Assembly (NCBI GenBank): GCA_945870575.1
Contig: CAMBSK010000004.1
Location: 1-64,000, forward strand
DNA from: Bordetella parapertussis
Lineage (GTDB): Bacteria > Pseudomonadota > Gammaproteobacteria > Burkholderiales > Burkholderiaceae_C
Direction of reading: 5' to 3'
DNA length: 64,000 nucleotides
Shown here: positions 28,515 to 37,604 of the stretch, in pieces
Numbering within the stretch: position 1 is the stretch's first letter
Layout: each line of letters starts with the position of its first letter
The notes under the pieces: generated by a model
What the model was told of the DNA's origin: nothing
The model's input: the letters and a program-made list of their open reading frames with translations, nothing else
Database searches by the model: none
Made by a program: the position numbers and the translations under genes

Positions 28515-29161
28515 TGAACTACCCGCACCCTTTATTGGCGCGCGAAGGCTGGCCTTTCATCGGGCTGGCCGCTGTTGCCTCTTTGCTGTTGACACTGCTC
28601 TGGGGCTGGCAAGCGGCATTGCCGGCCTACATCGTGCTGGTGTTTGTGGTTCAGTTTTTCCGCGACCCGCCACGCGCTGTGCCGGACGTGGCGAACGCAG
28701 TGCTGTCACCAGCCGATGGCCGCATCGTTAAGATCGAAAAAGTGCGCGACCCGTATGCCGATCGTGACGCCTTGCTGGTCAGCGTATTCATGAATGTGTT
28801 CAATGTCCACAGCAATCGCTCTAGCGTCAACGGGCGGGTGCGGGCGGTGCATTACTTCCCGGGCCTGTTTGTGAATGCTGATCTGGACAAAGCCTCAACG
28901 GAAAACGAACGCAACGCTGTCATCATTGATGCCGAGGTCAACGGTGAATATCAAGTGGTCACGCTGGTGCAGGTCGCCGGTCTGATTGCGCGCCGCATTC
29001 TTTGCTATGTGCATCCCGGCGACTCGCTCGAAAAAGGCCAGCGTTACGGCTTTATCCGTTTCGGTTCACGCGTCGATGTGTACCTGCCATTGACCGCGGT
29101 TGTTTGCGTCGCGCCCGGCGATGTGGTCTCAGCCACCAGCACCGTGTTGGCCACGCTGTAA
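28514..29161 (+). CDS. psd: Phosphatidylserine decarboxylase proenzyme
   Basis: Makes phosphatidylethanolamine from phosphatidylserine at the inner membrane. The 215-residue protein is the short PSD-A type. Two hydrophobic segments at the N-terminus (about 15-45) anchor it. The motif [12 protein letters not shown] and the His-containing [10 protein letters not shown] belong to the active site. Self-cleavage is expected at Gly184-Ser185 in [11 protein letters not shown], leaving a 31-residue pyruvoyl alpha chain. Start at 28514 overlaps the ilvC stop. pssA, encoding the enzyme for the preceding step, follows 4 bases later. Confidence 0.96.
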
Positions 29162-29165
29162 AGCC

Positions 29166-29969
29166 ATGAATCCGCAAGAACCGAACGACCACGTAGAAGA
29201 AGTGCCCAGCCGTTTGCGCAAGGGCATTTACGTGCTGCCCAATCTGTTCACGCTGGCGGCTTTGTTTGGCGGTTTTTATGCCATTGTCATGGCCATGAAC
29301 AACCACTATGAAGCTTCTGCCATCGGTGTGTTCGCCGCCATGGTGCTCGACAGCCTGGACGGGCGCGTGGCGCGCATGACCAACACCCAATCTGCGTTCG
29401 GCGCGCAAATGGATTCGCTGGCCGACATGGTGTCTTTCGGGGCAGCCCCGGCTTTGATCAGCTATGAATGGGCGCTCAAGGACCTGGGCCGCTGGGGCTG
29501 GTTTGCCGCCTTTGTGTATTGCGCTTGTGCTGCTTTGCGTCTGGCCCGCTTTAACGTCAATACCTCGGTGGTCGATAAGCGCTTTTTCCAAGGACTACCG
29601 TCACCTGCGGCAGCGGCGCTGGTGATGGGATTTGTCTGGTTTGTCACCGTGCTTGAAATTAACAAAGCTGACATGGCTTGGCTGATTTTTACGCTCAGCC
29701 TATATGCTGGTTTGACCATGGTCAGTAACGTGCCGTTTTACAGTTTCAAAGATTTCCGCATGCGCAAAAGTGTGCCGTTTGCGGTCATCGTCTCTATCGC
29801 CCTGATCATTGCTGTCATCAATATTCACCCGCCCATCGTGTTGTTCTCGCTGTTCATGGCTTACGGATTCAGCGGCTACGCTGTGTATGGCTGGCGCCGT
29901 GCCAAAGGCCTGCCCACCAGCGTGATCAGCACCTCCACGGACGAGCCTGATGAGAAAGGTTTGCATTAA
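29166..29969 (+). CDS. pssA: CDP-diacylglycerol-serine O-phosphatidyltransferase
   Basis: Membrane enzyme that forms phosphatidylserine from CDP-diacylglycerol and serine. The 267-residue protein carries the CDP-alcohol phosphotransferase signature DG-x2-AR-x8-G-x3-D-x3-D in the segment SLDGRVARMTNTQSAFG followed by AQMDSLADM (about residues 60-85). Some eight hydrophobic helices are visible. This is the integral-membrane type II enzyme, unlike the peripheral PssA of E. coli. Start ATG at 29166 lies 4 bases after psd. Together psd and pssA supply phosphatidylethanolamine. Confidence 0.96.
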   Translation: MNPQEPNDHVEEVPSRLRKGIYVLPNLFTLAALFGGFYAIVMAMNNHYEASAIGVFAAMVLDSLDGRVARMTNTQSAFGAQMDSLADMVSFGAAPALISYEWALKDLGRWGWFAAFVYCACAALRLARFNVNTSVVDKRFFQGLPSPAAAALVMGFVWFVTVLEINKADMAWLIFTLSLYAGLTMVSNVPFYSFKDFRMRKSVPFAVIVSIALIIAVINIHPPIVLFSLFMAYGFSGYAVYGWRRAKGLPTSVISTSTDEPDEKGLH

Positions 29970-30001
29970 GAAGCCGTTTTTCTTTATGCTACATTCCAGT
30001 C

Positions 30002-30055
30002 ATGACCAATTTGCTCAACACACTGCTACTAGGCTCCCAAGGGCCCGGACAGTAA
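30002..30055 (+). CDS. leuA leader peptide (17 residues, Leu-rich)
   Basis: A 17-codon reading frame, MTNLLNTLLLGSQGPGQ and stop, lies 102 bases before leuA. Five of its 17 codons are Leu, in two clusters (TTG CTC, then CTG CTA CTA). This is the classic sign of a peptide whose translation senses charged leucyl-tRNA. Its 3' part (GGGCCC at 30041-30046) can pair with the 5' arm of the downstream terminator. A stalled ribosome at the CTG CTA CTA triplet would leave that stretch free. No strong Shine-Dalgarno is seen. The peptide is inferred; it is too short for similarity searches. Confidence 0.75.
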   Translation: MTNLLNTLLLGSQGPGQ

Positions 30056-30075
30056 CGCTTGCGCGATTGTTTCCT

Positions 30076-30110
30076 AGGCCCGTATGCACCCGCAACGGGC
30101 CTTTTGTTTT
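30076..30110 (+). terminator. Attenuator terminator in the leuA leader
   Basis: AGGCCCGT (30076-30083) and ACGGGCCT (30095-30102) form a perfect 8-base-pair stem with an 11-base loop, followed by TTTTGTTTT. It stands between the Leu-rich leader peptide and leuA, where it would stop transcription when leucine is plentiful. The 5' arm (GGCCC) can alternatively pair with GGGCC at 30041-30045 inside the leader peptide frame, giving an antiterminator. Confidence 0.82.
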
Positions 30111-30156
30111 GGTGCTTTGCGGATTGAGCGGTGGCTAAACACACAGGAGTTGATTG

Positions 30157-31695
30157 ATGAGCGACCATTTGATTATTTTTGACACCACCTTGCGCGATGG
30201 CGAGCAATCCCCCGGCGCGTCCATGACGCGGGACGAGAAATTGCGGATTGCCAGACAACTGGAAAGACTGCGTGTCGATGTGATTGAAGCTGGTTTTGCC
30301 GCCAGCTCGGAAGGCGATTTCCAGGCGGTCAAGGCGATTGCCAATGCCATCACCGAGTCCATTGTTTGTTCCTTGTCTCGCGCCAATGATCGGGATATTT
30401 CACGTGCCGCGGAGGCCCTCAAAGACGCCAAGCGTTCACGCATACACACTTTCATTGCGACCTCTGCTTTGCACATGGAGAAAAAACTGCGAATGACGCC
30501 AGATCAGGTGTTTGAGCAAGCCAAACAATCTGTGCGTTTTGCGCGTAACTTGGTGGCTGATGTTGAATTCAGCCCTGAAGATGGCTATCGCAGCGATGTG
30601 GATTTTTTATGCCGCGTGATCGAAGCCGTTATTGACGAAGGTGCGACCACCATCAACGTGCCTGACACCGTGGGTTACGCCGTGCCCGAGTTGTACGGTC
30701 ATTTCATCAAAACACTGCGCGAGCGTATTCCCAATTCAGACAAGGCCGTCTGGTCGGTGCATTGCCACAACGATCTAGGCATGGCGGTGGCCAATTCTCT
30801 GGCCGGTGTACAAATAGGCGGTGCCCGCCAGGTCGAATGCACCATCAACGGTTTGGGCGAACGCGCCGGTAACTGTTCGCTTGAAGAAATTGTGATGGCG
30901 GTGAAAACCCGCAAAGATTATTTTGGTTTGACGCTGGGGATTGAAACGCAACATATTCTGGCGGCCAGTCGCATGGTCAGCCAGACCACCGGTTTTGTTG
31001 TTCAACCCAACAAGGCCGTGGTCGGCGCGAACGCGTTTGCGCACGCCTCGGGCATACACCAGGACGGCGTGTTGAAAGCCCGCGATACCTACGAAATCAT
31101 GCGCGCTGAAGACGTGGGTTGGAGTGCGAACAAAATCGTGCTGGGCAAATTAAGCGGTCGCAATGCGTTCAAGCAGCGTTTGCAGGATTTGGGTGTCGAG
31201 CTTGAAAGCGAAGCCGAAACCAATGCAGCATTCACACGCTTTAAGGAATTAGCTGACCGCAAAAGCGAAATTTTCGACGAAGACATTTTGGCCCTGGTCA
31301 GCGAAGAAAGCGTGTCACGCGACGACGATGTTTTCACCTTTGTCAAGCTGTCGCAGCGCAGCGAAACCGGTGAGCAACCGCATGCTTCCATCGTGTTCAC
31401 AGACGCGGGCAAAGAAGTGTCGTGTGAATCCGGAGGCAACGGCCCGGTTGATGCCTCGCTCAAAGCGATTGAAAAACACGTGCAAAGCGGCGCTGAAATG
31501 GTCTTGTATTCGGTCAACGCCATCAGCGGCTCGACTGAAAGCCAAGGCGAAGTCACGGTGCGATTGCAAAACAATGGTCGCATCGTCAACGGTGTGGGCG
31601 CTGATCCTGACATCGTGGTGGCTTCTGCCAAAGCTTATTTGAGTGCCCTGAACAAATTGCAAAGCAAGGCGGAACGCGTAGCAGCCCAGGGTTGA
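30157..31695 (+). CDS. leuA: 2-isopropylmalate synthase
   Basis: First committed step of leucine synthesis, joining acetyl-CoA to 2-oxoisovalerate. The 512-residue protein has the catalytic TIM barrel with [13 protein letters not shown] (residues about 9-21) and the metal-binding HxH in [12 protein letters not shown] linker follows and a C-terminal LeuA allosteric domain (about 380-505) with [12 protein letters not shown] and [19 protein letters not shown], which gives leucine feedback inhibition. The ATG at 30157 follows AGGAG at 8 bases spacing; an adjacent TTG is less likely. Expression is probably controlled by the leader attenuator upstream. Confidence 0.97.
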   Translation: MSDHLIIFDTTLRDGEQSPGASMTRDEKLRIARQLERLRVDVIEAGFAASSEGDFQAVKAIANAITESIVCSLSRANDRDISRAAEALKDAKRSRIHTFIATSALHMEKKLRMTPDQVFEQAKQSVRFARNLVADVEFSPEDGYRSDVDFLCRVIEAVIDEGATTINVPDTVGYAVPELYGHFIKTLRERIPNSDKAVWSVHCHNDLGMAVANSLAGVQIGGARQVECTINGLGERAGNCSLEEIVMAVKTRKDYFGLTLGIETQHILAASRMVSQTTGFVVQPNKAVVGANAFAHASGIHQDGVLKARDTYEIMRAEDVGWSANKIVLGKLSGRNAFKQRLQDLGVELESEAETNAAFTRFKELADRKSEIFDEDILALVSEESVSRDDDVFTFVKLSQRSETGEQPHASIVFTDAGKEVSCESGGNGPVDASLKAIEKHVQSGAEMVLYSVNAISGSTESQGEVTVRLQNNGRIVNGVGADPDIVVASAKAYLSALNKLQSKAERVAAQG

Positions 31696-31701
31696 GTCAA
31701 T

Positions 31702-31721
31702 ATGAATCCCTTTTGATTCAT
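31702..31721 (+). terminator. Possible terminator hairpin after leuA
   Basis: ATGAATC and GATTCAT form a perfect 7-base-pair stem with a CCCTTTT-type loop 7 bases after the leuA stop. The tail (TGAAAACCC) lacks a T tract, so it may stabilise the mRNA end rather than terminate. The 137-base gap to the next gene also contains a TTGATA hexamer near 31760 that could be a -35 box. Confidence 0.35.
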
Positions 31722-31832
31722 TGAAAACCCTGAGTGCTTTAAAAATGACATGCAAGTCTTTGATATTGCCAGATTTTTCAAATAGGCTTAAACTCCGCTA
31801 TATCGGTTTTTACACCGAATGAGGATAGTCTT

Positions 31833-32810
31833 TTGAAAATTTTCCGCACTTACATGATTATTGTTGTCACCGCTTTGAGCTTGGCGTTGTTTTCAACCGC
31901 TTCTTTTGCCCGCCCGCACACAGTGGCAAGCAAGAAATCGGCGGTCAAAATGAAAGTCGCCCGCAAAAAAGTCAAGAAGTTACGCGCTCGTGCTGTGGTG
32001 CCGGCTCGTCCCTCCTTCGGCAAGATCGCCGGTCTGCATGGCAGCAGTGACGAGTTGTCACTCAAATCCAGCGTCGCCTATGTCATCGATCAAGACACCC
32101 AGGAAGTTCTGCTCAGCAAAAATGACAACGCCATTCTTCCTATCGCCTCCATCACCAAGTTGATGACAGGTTTGGTGATTCGTGAATCCAATCTCAGCAT
32201 GGATGAACCCATCACCATCACCAGCGAAGATGTGGACATGGAAAAAGGCAGCAGTTCACGCCTGCGCCCGGGCACCACCTTGACTCGCGGCGAATTGCTG
32301 CACTTGGCACTCATGTCCAGCGAAAACCGGGCTGCTCACGCGCTCGGCCGTACCTTCCCACAAGGCTTGAGCGCATTCATCAGTCAGATGAACAGCAAGG
32401 CCAAACAACTGGGCATGAGCGACACCAACTACGCCGAACCTACCGGCTTGTCAAGCAAAAACCAGTCCTCTGCCAAAGACCTGGCCACGCTGGTCGCTTA
32501 TGCCGCCAACGACCCCATCTTGCGCCAATTGACCACGTCAGGTGGCACGGCAGTTGAAGTGGGAAACCACACCTTGAAATACAAGTCGACCAACCGTTTG
32601 GTGACTAACCCGCAATGGAGCATAGATTTGCAAAAAACCGGCTACATCTCTGAAGCCGGTCAATGCCTGGTCATGCAAGCCAAAATCGCCGGTCGCAAAC
32701 TGGTCATGGTGTTTCTGGATTCAGCCGGTAAATTCAGCCGCACAGCGGACGCAGAACGCGTGCGCCGCTGGGTAGAACTGCGTCACCCGGCTGTGAAGCC
32801 GCAAACCTGA
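31833..32810 (+). CDS. pbpG: D-alanyl-D-alanine endopeptidase (penicillin-binding protein 7 type)
   Basis: Periplasmic serine peptidase that cuts peptidoglycan cross-links. The 325-residue protein has a signal peptide (cleavage after STASFA, about residue 26) and then a strongly basic spacer (about 30-58, many Lys and Arg). An S11 peptidase domain follows with SxxK in IASITKLM (about 107-110), SxN in MSSENRAAH and KTG in LQKTGYI. All three active-site motifs are present. The start is a TTG at 31833 with GAGGA 7 bases before it; an in-frame ATG at 31854 would shorten the signal. Confidence 0.92.
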   Translation: MKIFRTYMIIVVTALSLALFSTASFARPHTVASKKSAVKMKVARKKVKKLRARAVVPARPSFGKIAGLHGSSDELSLKSSVAYVIDQDTQEVLLSKNDNAILPIASITKLMTGLVIRESNLSMDEPITITSEDVDMEKGSSSRLRPGTTLTRGELLHLALMSSENRAAHALGRTFPQGLSAFISQMNSKAKQLGMSDTNYAEPTGLSSKNQSSAKDLATLVAYAANDPILRQLTTSGGTAVEVGNHTLKYKSTNRLVTNPQWSIDLQKTGYISEAGQCLVMQAKIAGRKLVMVFLDSAGKFSRTADAERVRRWVELRHPAVKPQT

Positions 32811-32835
32811 AACCGCTGGCGCGGCAGACGGCTTG

Positions 32836-33615
32836 TCAGTCTGCCCTGAATCCCAGCAAGTTCGATATATGACTGGCGGTGGCTTGAAGTTTGGCCAGCC
32901 AGCCTTCGTCCAACCGGTCAGCCGGTGCTGAAATAGACAAGCCTGCAATCAGCTTGGCCTGATCGTCATAAATACCGGCGGCCATGCAACGCACCCCAAG
33001 TTCAAGTTCTTCGTTATCCCTGGCAAAACCGTTTTGGCGGACTTTAGCCAGTTCCTTTTCCAACACGGCTAATTGCGTGATGCTGTTGCGGGTATGTCCG
33101 CTCAAACCGGTTTTGGTGGCATAGGCGCGCACACGCGCCGTCTCATCAGCCGCCAGAAATAATTTGCCCACCGACGTCAGGTGTAACGGCGCCCGTCCGC
33201 CTATGGCGCGCACCACTTGCATGCCGGAGCGCTCGCTGTAGGCGCGCTCCACATACACAATTTCGTCGGCTTGGCGCACGCTCAGGTTGACCGGTTGCTG
33301 AATCATTTGATGCAATTCACGCATGGGTTTGAGCGCGGCATCGCGCACATTCAAACGGGCTTTGACGAAATTGCCCAACTCCAGCAAGCGCATGCCGAGC
33401 CGGTAGTGGCCCGGCTCCGGCCTGTCAACAAACCGGCCGCCGACCAGGTCATTCAAAATACGGTGCGCGGTAGAGGGGTGAAGCCCGGTCTTTTCGCTGA
33501 TGTCCTTGAGCGTGGTCGTGCCTTCTCTGGTGGCCAGCTCATTCATTAAAGTGAACATCCGCTCCAATACTTGTATGGAGGGGGTGCGAGTTATATCGTC
33601 ATCGGAATTTCGCAT
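32836..33615 (-). CDS. IclR family transcriptional regulator
   Basis: A 259-residue regulator. The N-terminal winged helix-turn-helix covers residues about 12-75 (SIQVLERMFTLMNELA, then KDISEKTGLHPSTAHRILNDLV). The C-terminal effector-binding IclR domain (about 85-255) includes APLHLTSVGKLFLA and CMAAGIYD. IclR proteins usually control aromatic or acyl compound catabolism and bind small organic acids. The ligand and targets are unknown here. It ends opposite pbpG, and bpt follows on the same strand 24 bases upstream of its start. Confidence 0.93.
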   Translation of the reverse strand: MRNSDDDITRTPSIQVLERMFTLMNELATREGTTTLKDISEKTGLHPSTAHRILNDLVGGRFVDRPEPGHYRLGMRLLELGNFVKARLNVRDAALKPMRELHQMIQQPVNLSVRQADEIVYVERAYSERSGMQVVRAIGGRAPLHLTSVGKLFLAADETARVRAYATKTGLSGHTRNSITQLAVLEKELAKVRQNGFARDNEELELGVRCMAAGIYDDQAKLIAGLSISAPADRLDEGWLAKLQATASHISNLLGFRAD

Positions 33616-33639
33616 GGCGGGATTTTAAGCCCCGCAGCT

Positions 33640-34377
33640 TCAGGCCTCACGCCACTGGCCGTCGATCAGCAATTGGTGCGGTTTAAACAAGGCTTTGTAA
33701 TCCATTTTGGGGCTTTGCGCTATCCAATAGCCGAGGTAAACATAAGGCAGGCCGAGGCGGCGCGCTTGGTCGATTTGCCAAAGCACGCAAAAAGTGCCCA
33801 GGCCCGATTTGGCTTGCGGATCAAAAAACGTATACACGGCAGACAAACCATCATTCAACATATCCAGGATGGACACCATGCGCAATTTGCCGGGGCTGCG
33901 GTCCTGCAACGGCGGGTCGCGAAATTCCACCAAGCGCGAATTGACACGGCTTTGCAGCAAAAACTGGGTGTATTGCTCGACGCTGTCCTGGTCCATGCCG
34001 CCACCTGCGTGTCTGCCGGTCTGGTATTGCAAGTACAAGTCGTAATGCTCGGGCACATAGGTCAATTCGCAGATTTGCGCGGTCAGATCCGAATGCTGTT
34101 TTTGGGTGCGGCTCTGACTTCGGTTGGGCTGGAACGGTTCAGCAAGTATGCGCAATGGAACGCAGGCACGGCAGCCGTCGCAATACGGCCGGTAAGTGAA
34201 CAAACCACTGCGTCTAAAGCCTTTGGCTACCAGCTCTGAATAAGTGTCGTTGTGAATCAGGTGGCTGGGGGTGGCGACCTGTGACCTGGCCTGCCTGTCA
34301 TCCAAGTAGCTACAAGGGTAGGGCGCAGTGGCGTAAAACTGCAAAGATTGAAGCGGTAAATCCTTGAGGTGGGTCAC
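33640..34377 (-). CDS. bpt: Aspartate/glutamate leucyltransferase (N-end rule)
   Basis: Transfers leucine from leucyl-tRNA to proteins with N-terminal Asp or Glu, marking them for ClpS/ClpAP. The 245-residue protein shows [19 protein letters not shown] near the N-terminus and the Cys-rich [17 protein letters not shown] typical of the ATE fold. The C-terminal part has [16 protein letters not shown] and [15 protein letters not shown] place the start at the GTG at 34377, 2 bases after the aat stop; an ATG further upstream at 34431 would overlap aat. It sits with aat, so both N-degron transferases share one operon. Confidence 0.93.
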   Translation of the reverse strand: MTHLKDLPLQSLQFYATAPYPCSYLDDRQARSQVATPSHLIHNDTYSELVAKGFRRSGLFTYRPYCDGCRACVPLRILAEPFQPNRSQSRTQKQHSDLTAQICELTYVPEHYDLYLQYQTGRHAGGGMDQDSVEQYTQFLLQSRVNSRLVEFRDPPLQDRSPGKLRMVSILDMLNDGLSAVYTFFDPQAKSGLGTFCVLWQIDQARRLGLPYVYLGYWIAQSPKMDYKALFKPHQLLIDGQWREA

Positions 34378-34379
34378 GT

Positions 34380-35129
34380 TCAGCTGCTTTGATTCAGTAT
34401 CTGGTCCCAGTATATAGGCTGGTATTCCCACTGCATGGGTGTCAGGGTCTTTGCCTGAGTCACGGAGGCCAGAAAGTCACGGCGGCTGATTTCGCGGGCA
34501 CCCAGGCTGGCCAGATGCGAGGTTTTCTGCTGGCAATCCACCCACTTCACCCGGTGCGCTTTGCAAAAGCTGATGAGCGCGGCTAACGCCAGCTTGGAGC
34601 CGTTGGTCTGCAAGCTGAACATGGATTCGCCGAATACCGCCTGCCCCAATGAAATGCAATACAGACCGCCGGCCAGGCTGCCATTGACCCAGGCTTCCAC
34701 GCTGTGTGCATAGCCCGCACGGTGCAGTTGCACATAGGCTTGCACCATGTCCTTGACGATCCAAGTGCCTGACTGACCTGGGCGCGGCGAGCGCGCGCAG
34801 TGATTTATCACCGCTTCAAAATCATGGTTCATGCGGATTTGCAGTGAACCGTCGGCCAGCATGCGTAAAAGAATTTTGCGCAAGGATCTATGCAATTTGA
34901 ATTCATCACAAGGCAACACCATGCGCGGATCGGTACACCACCACATCACCGGCTGACCGTCGCTGTACCAGGGAAAACAACCTTGGCCGTAGGCTTGCAA
35001 CAGGCGAGGTACGCCCAGACCACCGCCTATGGCCAGCAGTCCGGGCGCTACCGTGTCATGGCCCCAGGCCAGTTCAGGGGCGGGCAAAGGGTCGGAGACG
35101 GACAGCTGAATGACCGAAGGTTGTTGCAT
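34380..35129 (-). CDS. aat: Leucyl/phenylalanyl-tRNA-protein transferase
   Basis: Adds Leu or Phe to proteins with N-terminal Lys or Arg for ClpAP degradation. The 249-residue protein carries the family core: [25 protein letters not shown], then [29 protein letters not shown] and [17 protein letters not shown]. The ATG at 35129 is preferred because everything upstream in frame is antisense to the enoyl-CoA hydratase gene. It is followed directly by bpt. The two enzymes cover both classes of secondary N-degron. Confidence 0.95.
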   Translation of the reverse strand: MQQPSVIQLSVSDPLPAPELAWGHDTVAPGLLAIGGGLGVPRLLQAYGQGCFPWYSDGQPVMWWCTDPRMVLPCDEFKLHRSLRKILLRMLADGSLQIRMNHDFEAVINHCARSPRPGQSGTWIVKDMVQAYVQLHRAGYAHSVEAWVNGSLAGGLYCISLGQAVFGESMFSLQTNGSKLALAALISFCKAHRVKWVDCQQKTSHLASLGAREISRRDFLASVTQAKTLTPMQWEYQPIYWDQILNQSS

Positions 35130-35181
35130 CACAATAGAGCTAATTTCATCAGCAGATATCCATTCAAGGAGAAGATACACC

Positions 35182-35976
35182 ATGCAAGCACCTGCCCAAT
35201 CGAGGGTGATCACCGAAAACCCGGCACCGGGCATCGTGCGCCTGGTGTTGAACAAGCCCGACAGCTTCAATGCCTTGTCGACAGATATGCTGCAATCTTT
35301 GCAAGCGGCCTTGACCGGCATCAGCGCCGAGGCTGGTTGCCGCGTGGTGATACTGGCGGCCCAAGGCAAGGCGTTTTCCGCCGGTCACGATTTGCGTGAA
35401 ATGCGTAGCCATCCCGATCAGGCTTATTACACCGAGCTGTTTGCCTTGTGTTCCAAAGTGATGATGCAAATTCAACAGCTGCCGCAGCCGGTGGTGGCCC
35501 AGGTGCAAGGGATTGCCACGGCCGCCGGTTGCCAGCTGGTCAGCATGTGCGACCTGGCTGTCGCCGCCGACAGCGCCAAGTTTGCCGTCTCCGGCATCAA
35601 TTACGGTTTGTTTTGCTCGACGCCTGGCGTGGGTTTGAGCCGCAGTATGCATCGCAAGCAAGCCATGGAAATGCTGTTGACCGGTGACTTTATCGATGCG
35701 CCGCTAGCGGTTGAGCGCGGTCTGATCAACCACAGCGTGCCTTTGGCGCATCTTGAAGACACTGTGTTGAAGCTGTGCCTCAAGATCAGCGCCAAACCCG
35801 AGCCTGCCGTGAGAATGGGCAAAGCACTTTTTTACAAGCAACTTGAAATGGGTATGTCAGCGGCCTATCAGTTGGCTGGTCAGACCATGGCCTGCAACAT
35901 GATGCACGACACCGCGCAGGAAGGCTTTCAAGCTTTTCTGGACAAGCGCCGACCGTCTTGGAGTCCTGAAGCTTGA
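35182..35976 (+). CDS. Enoyl-CoA hydratase/isomerase family protein
   Basis: A 264-residue crotonase-fold enzyme. The oxyanion-hole segments are AFSAGHDLREM (about residues 68-78) and GIATAAGCQLVSMCDLAVA (about 113-131). The AGHDL form, rather than AGADL, together with the lack of the usual Glu pair of true hydratases suggests a variant reaction; this resembles proteins annotated as enoyl-CoA hydratase domain protein 3 (ECHDC3-like). AAGGAGAAG stands 7 bases before the ATG at 35182. It is divergent from aat with 52 bases between starts. Substrate unknown. Confidence 0.88.
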   Translation: MQAPAQSRVITENPAPGIVRLVLNKPDSFNALSTDMLQSLQAALTGISAEAGCRVVILAAQGKAFSAGHDLREMRSHPDQAYYTELFALCSKVMMQIQQLPQPVVAQVQGIATAAGCQLVSMCDLAVAADSAKFAVSGINYGLFCSTPGVGLSRSMHRKQAMEMLLTGDFIDAPLAVERGLINHSVPLAHLEDTVLKLCLKISAKPEPAVRMGKALFYKQLEMGMSAAYQLAGQTMACNMMHDTAQEGFQAFLDKRRPSWSPEA

Positions 35977-36330
35977 TTACTGCGGGTTTTCAAAAAACAC
36001 GGCGTTAGAGTAATTACTGAATTCGAAGTAGACCTTTTTTTCGCCGGGGTCGACTTGCATGTTCAGGTTCTGATCCAGGTTGCCATAGCCGTAACGGTAG
36101 TCACGCGGTTTGCCGTCGTCGGTGCCCAAGGCCGTGCTGAGCTTGTCGACTTTTAAAAACCGTCGCACCAACTTGTCGCCTGCATAGATTTCGAGCACGC
36201 CGTCGGTGCCGGTCCAGTTTTGAATATCGCGCCCGATTTTGTTTTGCTGCTCTTGGGTACAACCGCTAAGCAGCAAACCTGACAAAAGAACGGTCAGCAG
36301 CGATAGGCTGGAAATTTGAATTTTTTTCAT
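35977..36330 (-). CDS. Small lipoprotein, unknown function
   Basis: A 117-residue protein with a lipoprotein signal: basic start MKKIQ, hydrophobic core, and lipobox LSGC with Cys at residue 24. The mature part (TQEQQNKIGRDIQNWTGTDG, then VLEIYAGDKLVRRFLKVDKL) seems all-beta and ends in VYFEFSNYSNAVFFENPQ. I do not recognise the family. The gene abuts the enoyl-CoA hydratase stop with no gap, and lies 20 bases downstream of the HIT gene on the same strand, so it may be co-transcribed with it. Confidence 0.75.
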   Translation of the reverse strand: MKKIQISSLSLLTVLLSGLLLSGCTQEQQNKIGRDIQNWTGTDGVLEIYAGDKLVRRFLKVDKLSTALGTDDGKPRDYRYGYGNLDQNLNMQVDPGEKKVYFEFSNYSNAVFFENPQ

Positions 36331-36350
36331 AGGGTGGGGCGGTTAGTGAT

Positions 36351-36776
36351 TCAGGGTTTGGCGTCGCCAGCATCAGGAATTTCAGCTTTCTTTTCCCAGA
36401 AAACCGCTTTGTCCGGAAACAGCCAGCGTATTCCGCCGCGCGGGTCTGGCACATCGCCCTTGAAACGGGGAATCAGATGGATATTGGTGTGCATGACGGT
36501 TTGGCCTGCGGCAAAACCTTCGTTCACGCCAATGTTGAATCCTTGCGGATTAAGTTCAGTTTGAAGCTTGTTTTTCACACGCATCATCAAGGCCATCATG
36601 TCTTCGCGTTCCTGATTGGTTAAATCGAAAAACGAGGAGGTGTGCCTGCGCGGGATGATGAGAGTGTGTCCCGGGGAAACAGGAAAGACATCATTGAAGG
36701 CGATTGACAAAGCGCTTTCGTCAACGATGCGGGCCGGGGCCAGCGAGCAGTAAGTGCATGTGATTGGTTTGTCCAT
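36351..36776 (-). CDS. HIT family protein with catalytic His replaced by Asn
   Basis: A 141-residue histidine triad protein. The body is typical: CTYCSLAPARIVDE (possible zinc Cys pair), PVSPGHTLIIPRRHTSSFFDL and AGQTVMHTNIHLIPRFKGDVPDPRGG. HIT enzymes use HxHxHxx with the middle His as the nucleophile that takes the nucleotidyl group. Here the motif reads His96-Thr-Asn98-Ile-His100, so the nucleophile position is Asn (codon AAT at 36483-36485). The protein may be a binder rather than a hydrolase, or use another residue. The remaining fold looks intact, with no frameshift. Confidence 0.9.
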   Translation of the reverse strand: MDKPITCTYCSLAPARIVDESALSIAFNDVFPVSPGHTLIIPRRHTSSFFDLTNQEREDMMALMMRVKNKLQTELNPQGFNIGVNEGFAAGQTVMHTNIHLIPRFKGDVPDPRGGIRWLFPDKAVFWEKKAEIPDAGDAKP

Positions 36777-36893
36777 GAGAAATTATGCGCCAAGTCTTTG
36801 CTCTAGGACATGCTGATATGCTTGATAAAAAGTATCGGTTTAGTTTATTGAATGACCGGTTACTCGGAATATGTATTCAATTCGAGGAAAACA

Positions 36894-37604
36894 ATGGGCG
36901 ATTACACAAATATGTCGGGTTATTACGACCTAATTATGACATCCGGATATTATAACTATCCAAAAATAGTTAATGAATTGATTGCCAGTGGAGATTTTCA
37001 TCAGATACTTGAAATCGGCTGCGGCACCGGTTTGATACTTGAAGAACTGGCCGGCAGAAAAAAAGACATTGGTATCACCGGCTTCGACTTGACCGAAGCC
37101 ATGCTGGCGATAGCCAGACAGCGTCTGGACAAATTCGCCCATGTTCAACTCGAACACCAAAACGTCACCGCCTTGTCATTGCACAAGCAATATGACCTTG
37201 CTTTTTCCTACGGTGGGGTCTGGTACTTTGTGATGGATGGTGTCAACGAACCGTTTCTGGTCAGCCATATCTACGATGCACAGTCGAATCTGGATGGTTT
37301 ATCCAAGGTGGCCGCTCATGTGCAATCCAAAGGCCGTTTGTTACTCGGCGTGCAAGGGCCGCACCAAGATTACCAAAGCCCTATCTCCAACGGCTATGTG
37401 TATTCGCAAACCATACAGCCGATTGAGCACGGCTTCACCAAGCATTATTTTTTGCACGACGGTGACGAGCAACTGATGGAGCAGCGCATAGATTACAGAA
37501 CCTATTCGTTTGCCGAGACCTTGGATTTGCTCGCCTCATTCGGCTTCAAGCACCAACCGGACACGCAGGCCTTGCCGCAATTCCAGAGCTTTGTGAAAGC
37601 ATGA
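36894..37604 (+). CDS. Class I SAM-dependent methyltransferase, first gene of a three-gene cassette
   Basis: A 236-residue methyltransferase with motif I ILEIGCGTGLILEEL (about residues 36-50), an acidic residue ending strand 2 in ITGFDLTEAMLAIA, and a motif II-like YDLAFSYGGVWYFV. The N-terminus MGDYTNMSGYYDLIMTSGYY is typical of small-molecule methyltransferases. I chose the ATG at 36894 because GAGG stands 7 bases before it; an ATG 42 bases upstream has no such site. The first 100 bases are AT-rich. Its stop overlaps the next gene's start by 4 bases, and that gene overlaps the third likewise, so the three products probably act together. Substrate unknown. Confidence 0.87.
   Translation: MGDYTNMSGYYDLIMTSGYYNYPKIVNELIASGDFHQILEIGCGTGLILEELAGRKKDIGITGFDLTEAMLAIARQRLDKFAHVQLEHQNVTALSLHKQYDLAFSYGGVWYFVMDGVNEPFLVSHIYDAQSNLDGLSKVAAHVQSKGRLLLGVQGPHQDYQSPISNGYVYSQTIQPIEHGFTKHYFLHDGDEQLMEQRIDYRTYSFAETLDLLASFGFKHQPDTQALPQFQSFVKA

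Noticed and set aside
36777..36893. Divergent regulatory system or small RNA between the HIT gene and the cassette
   Set aside because: Only AT-rich promoter-like sequence is visible, with no hairpin plus T tract or conserved motif that I can support.
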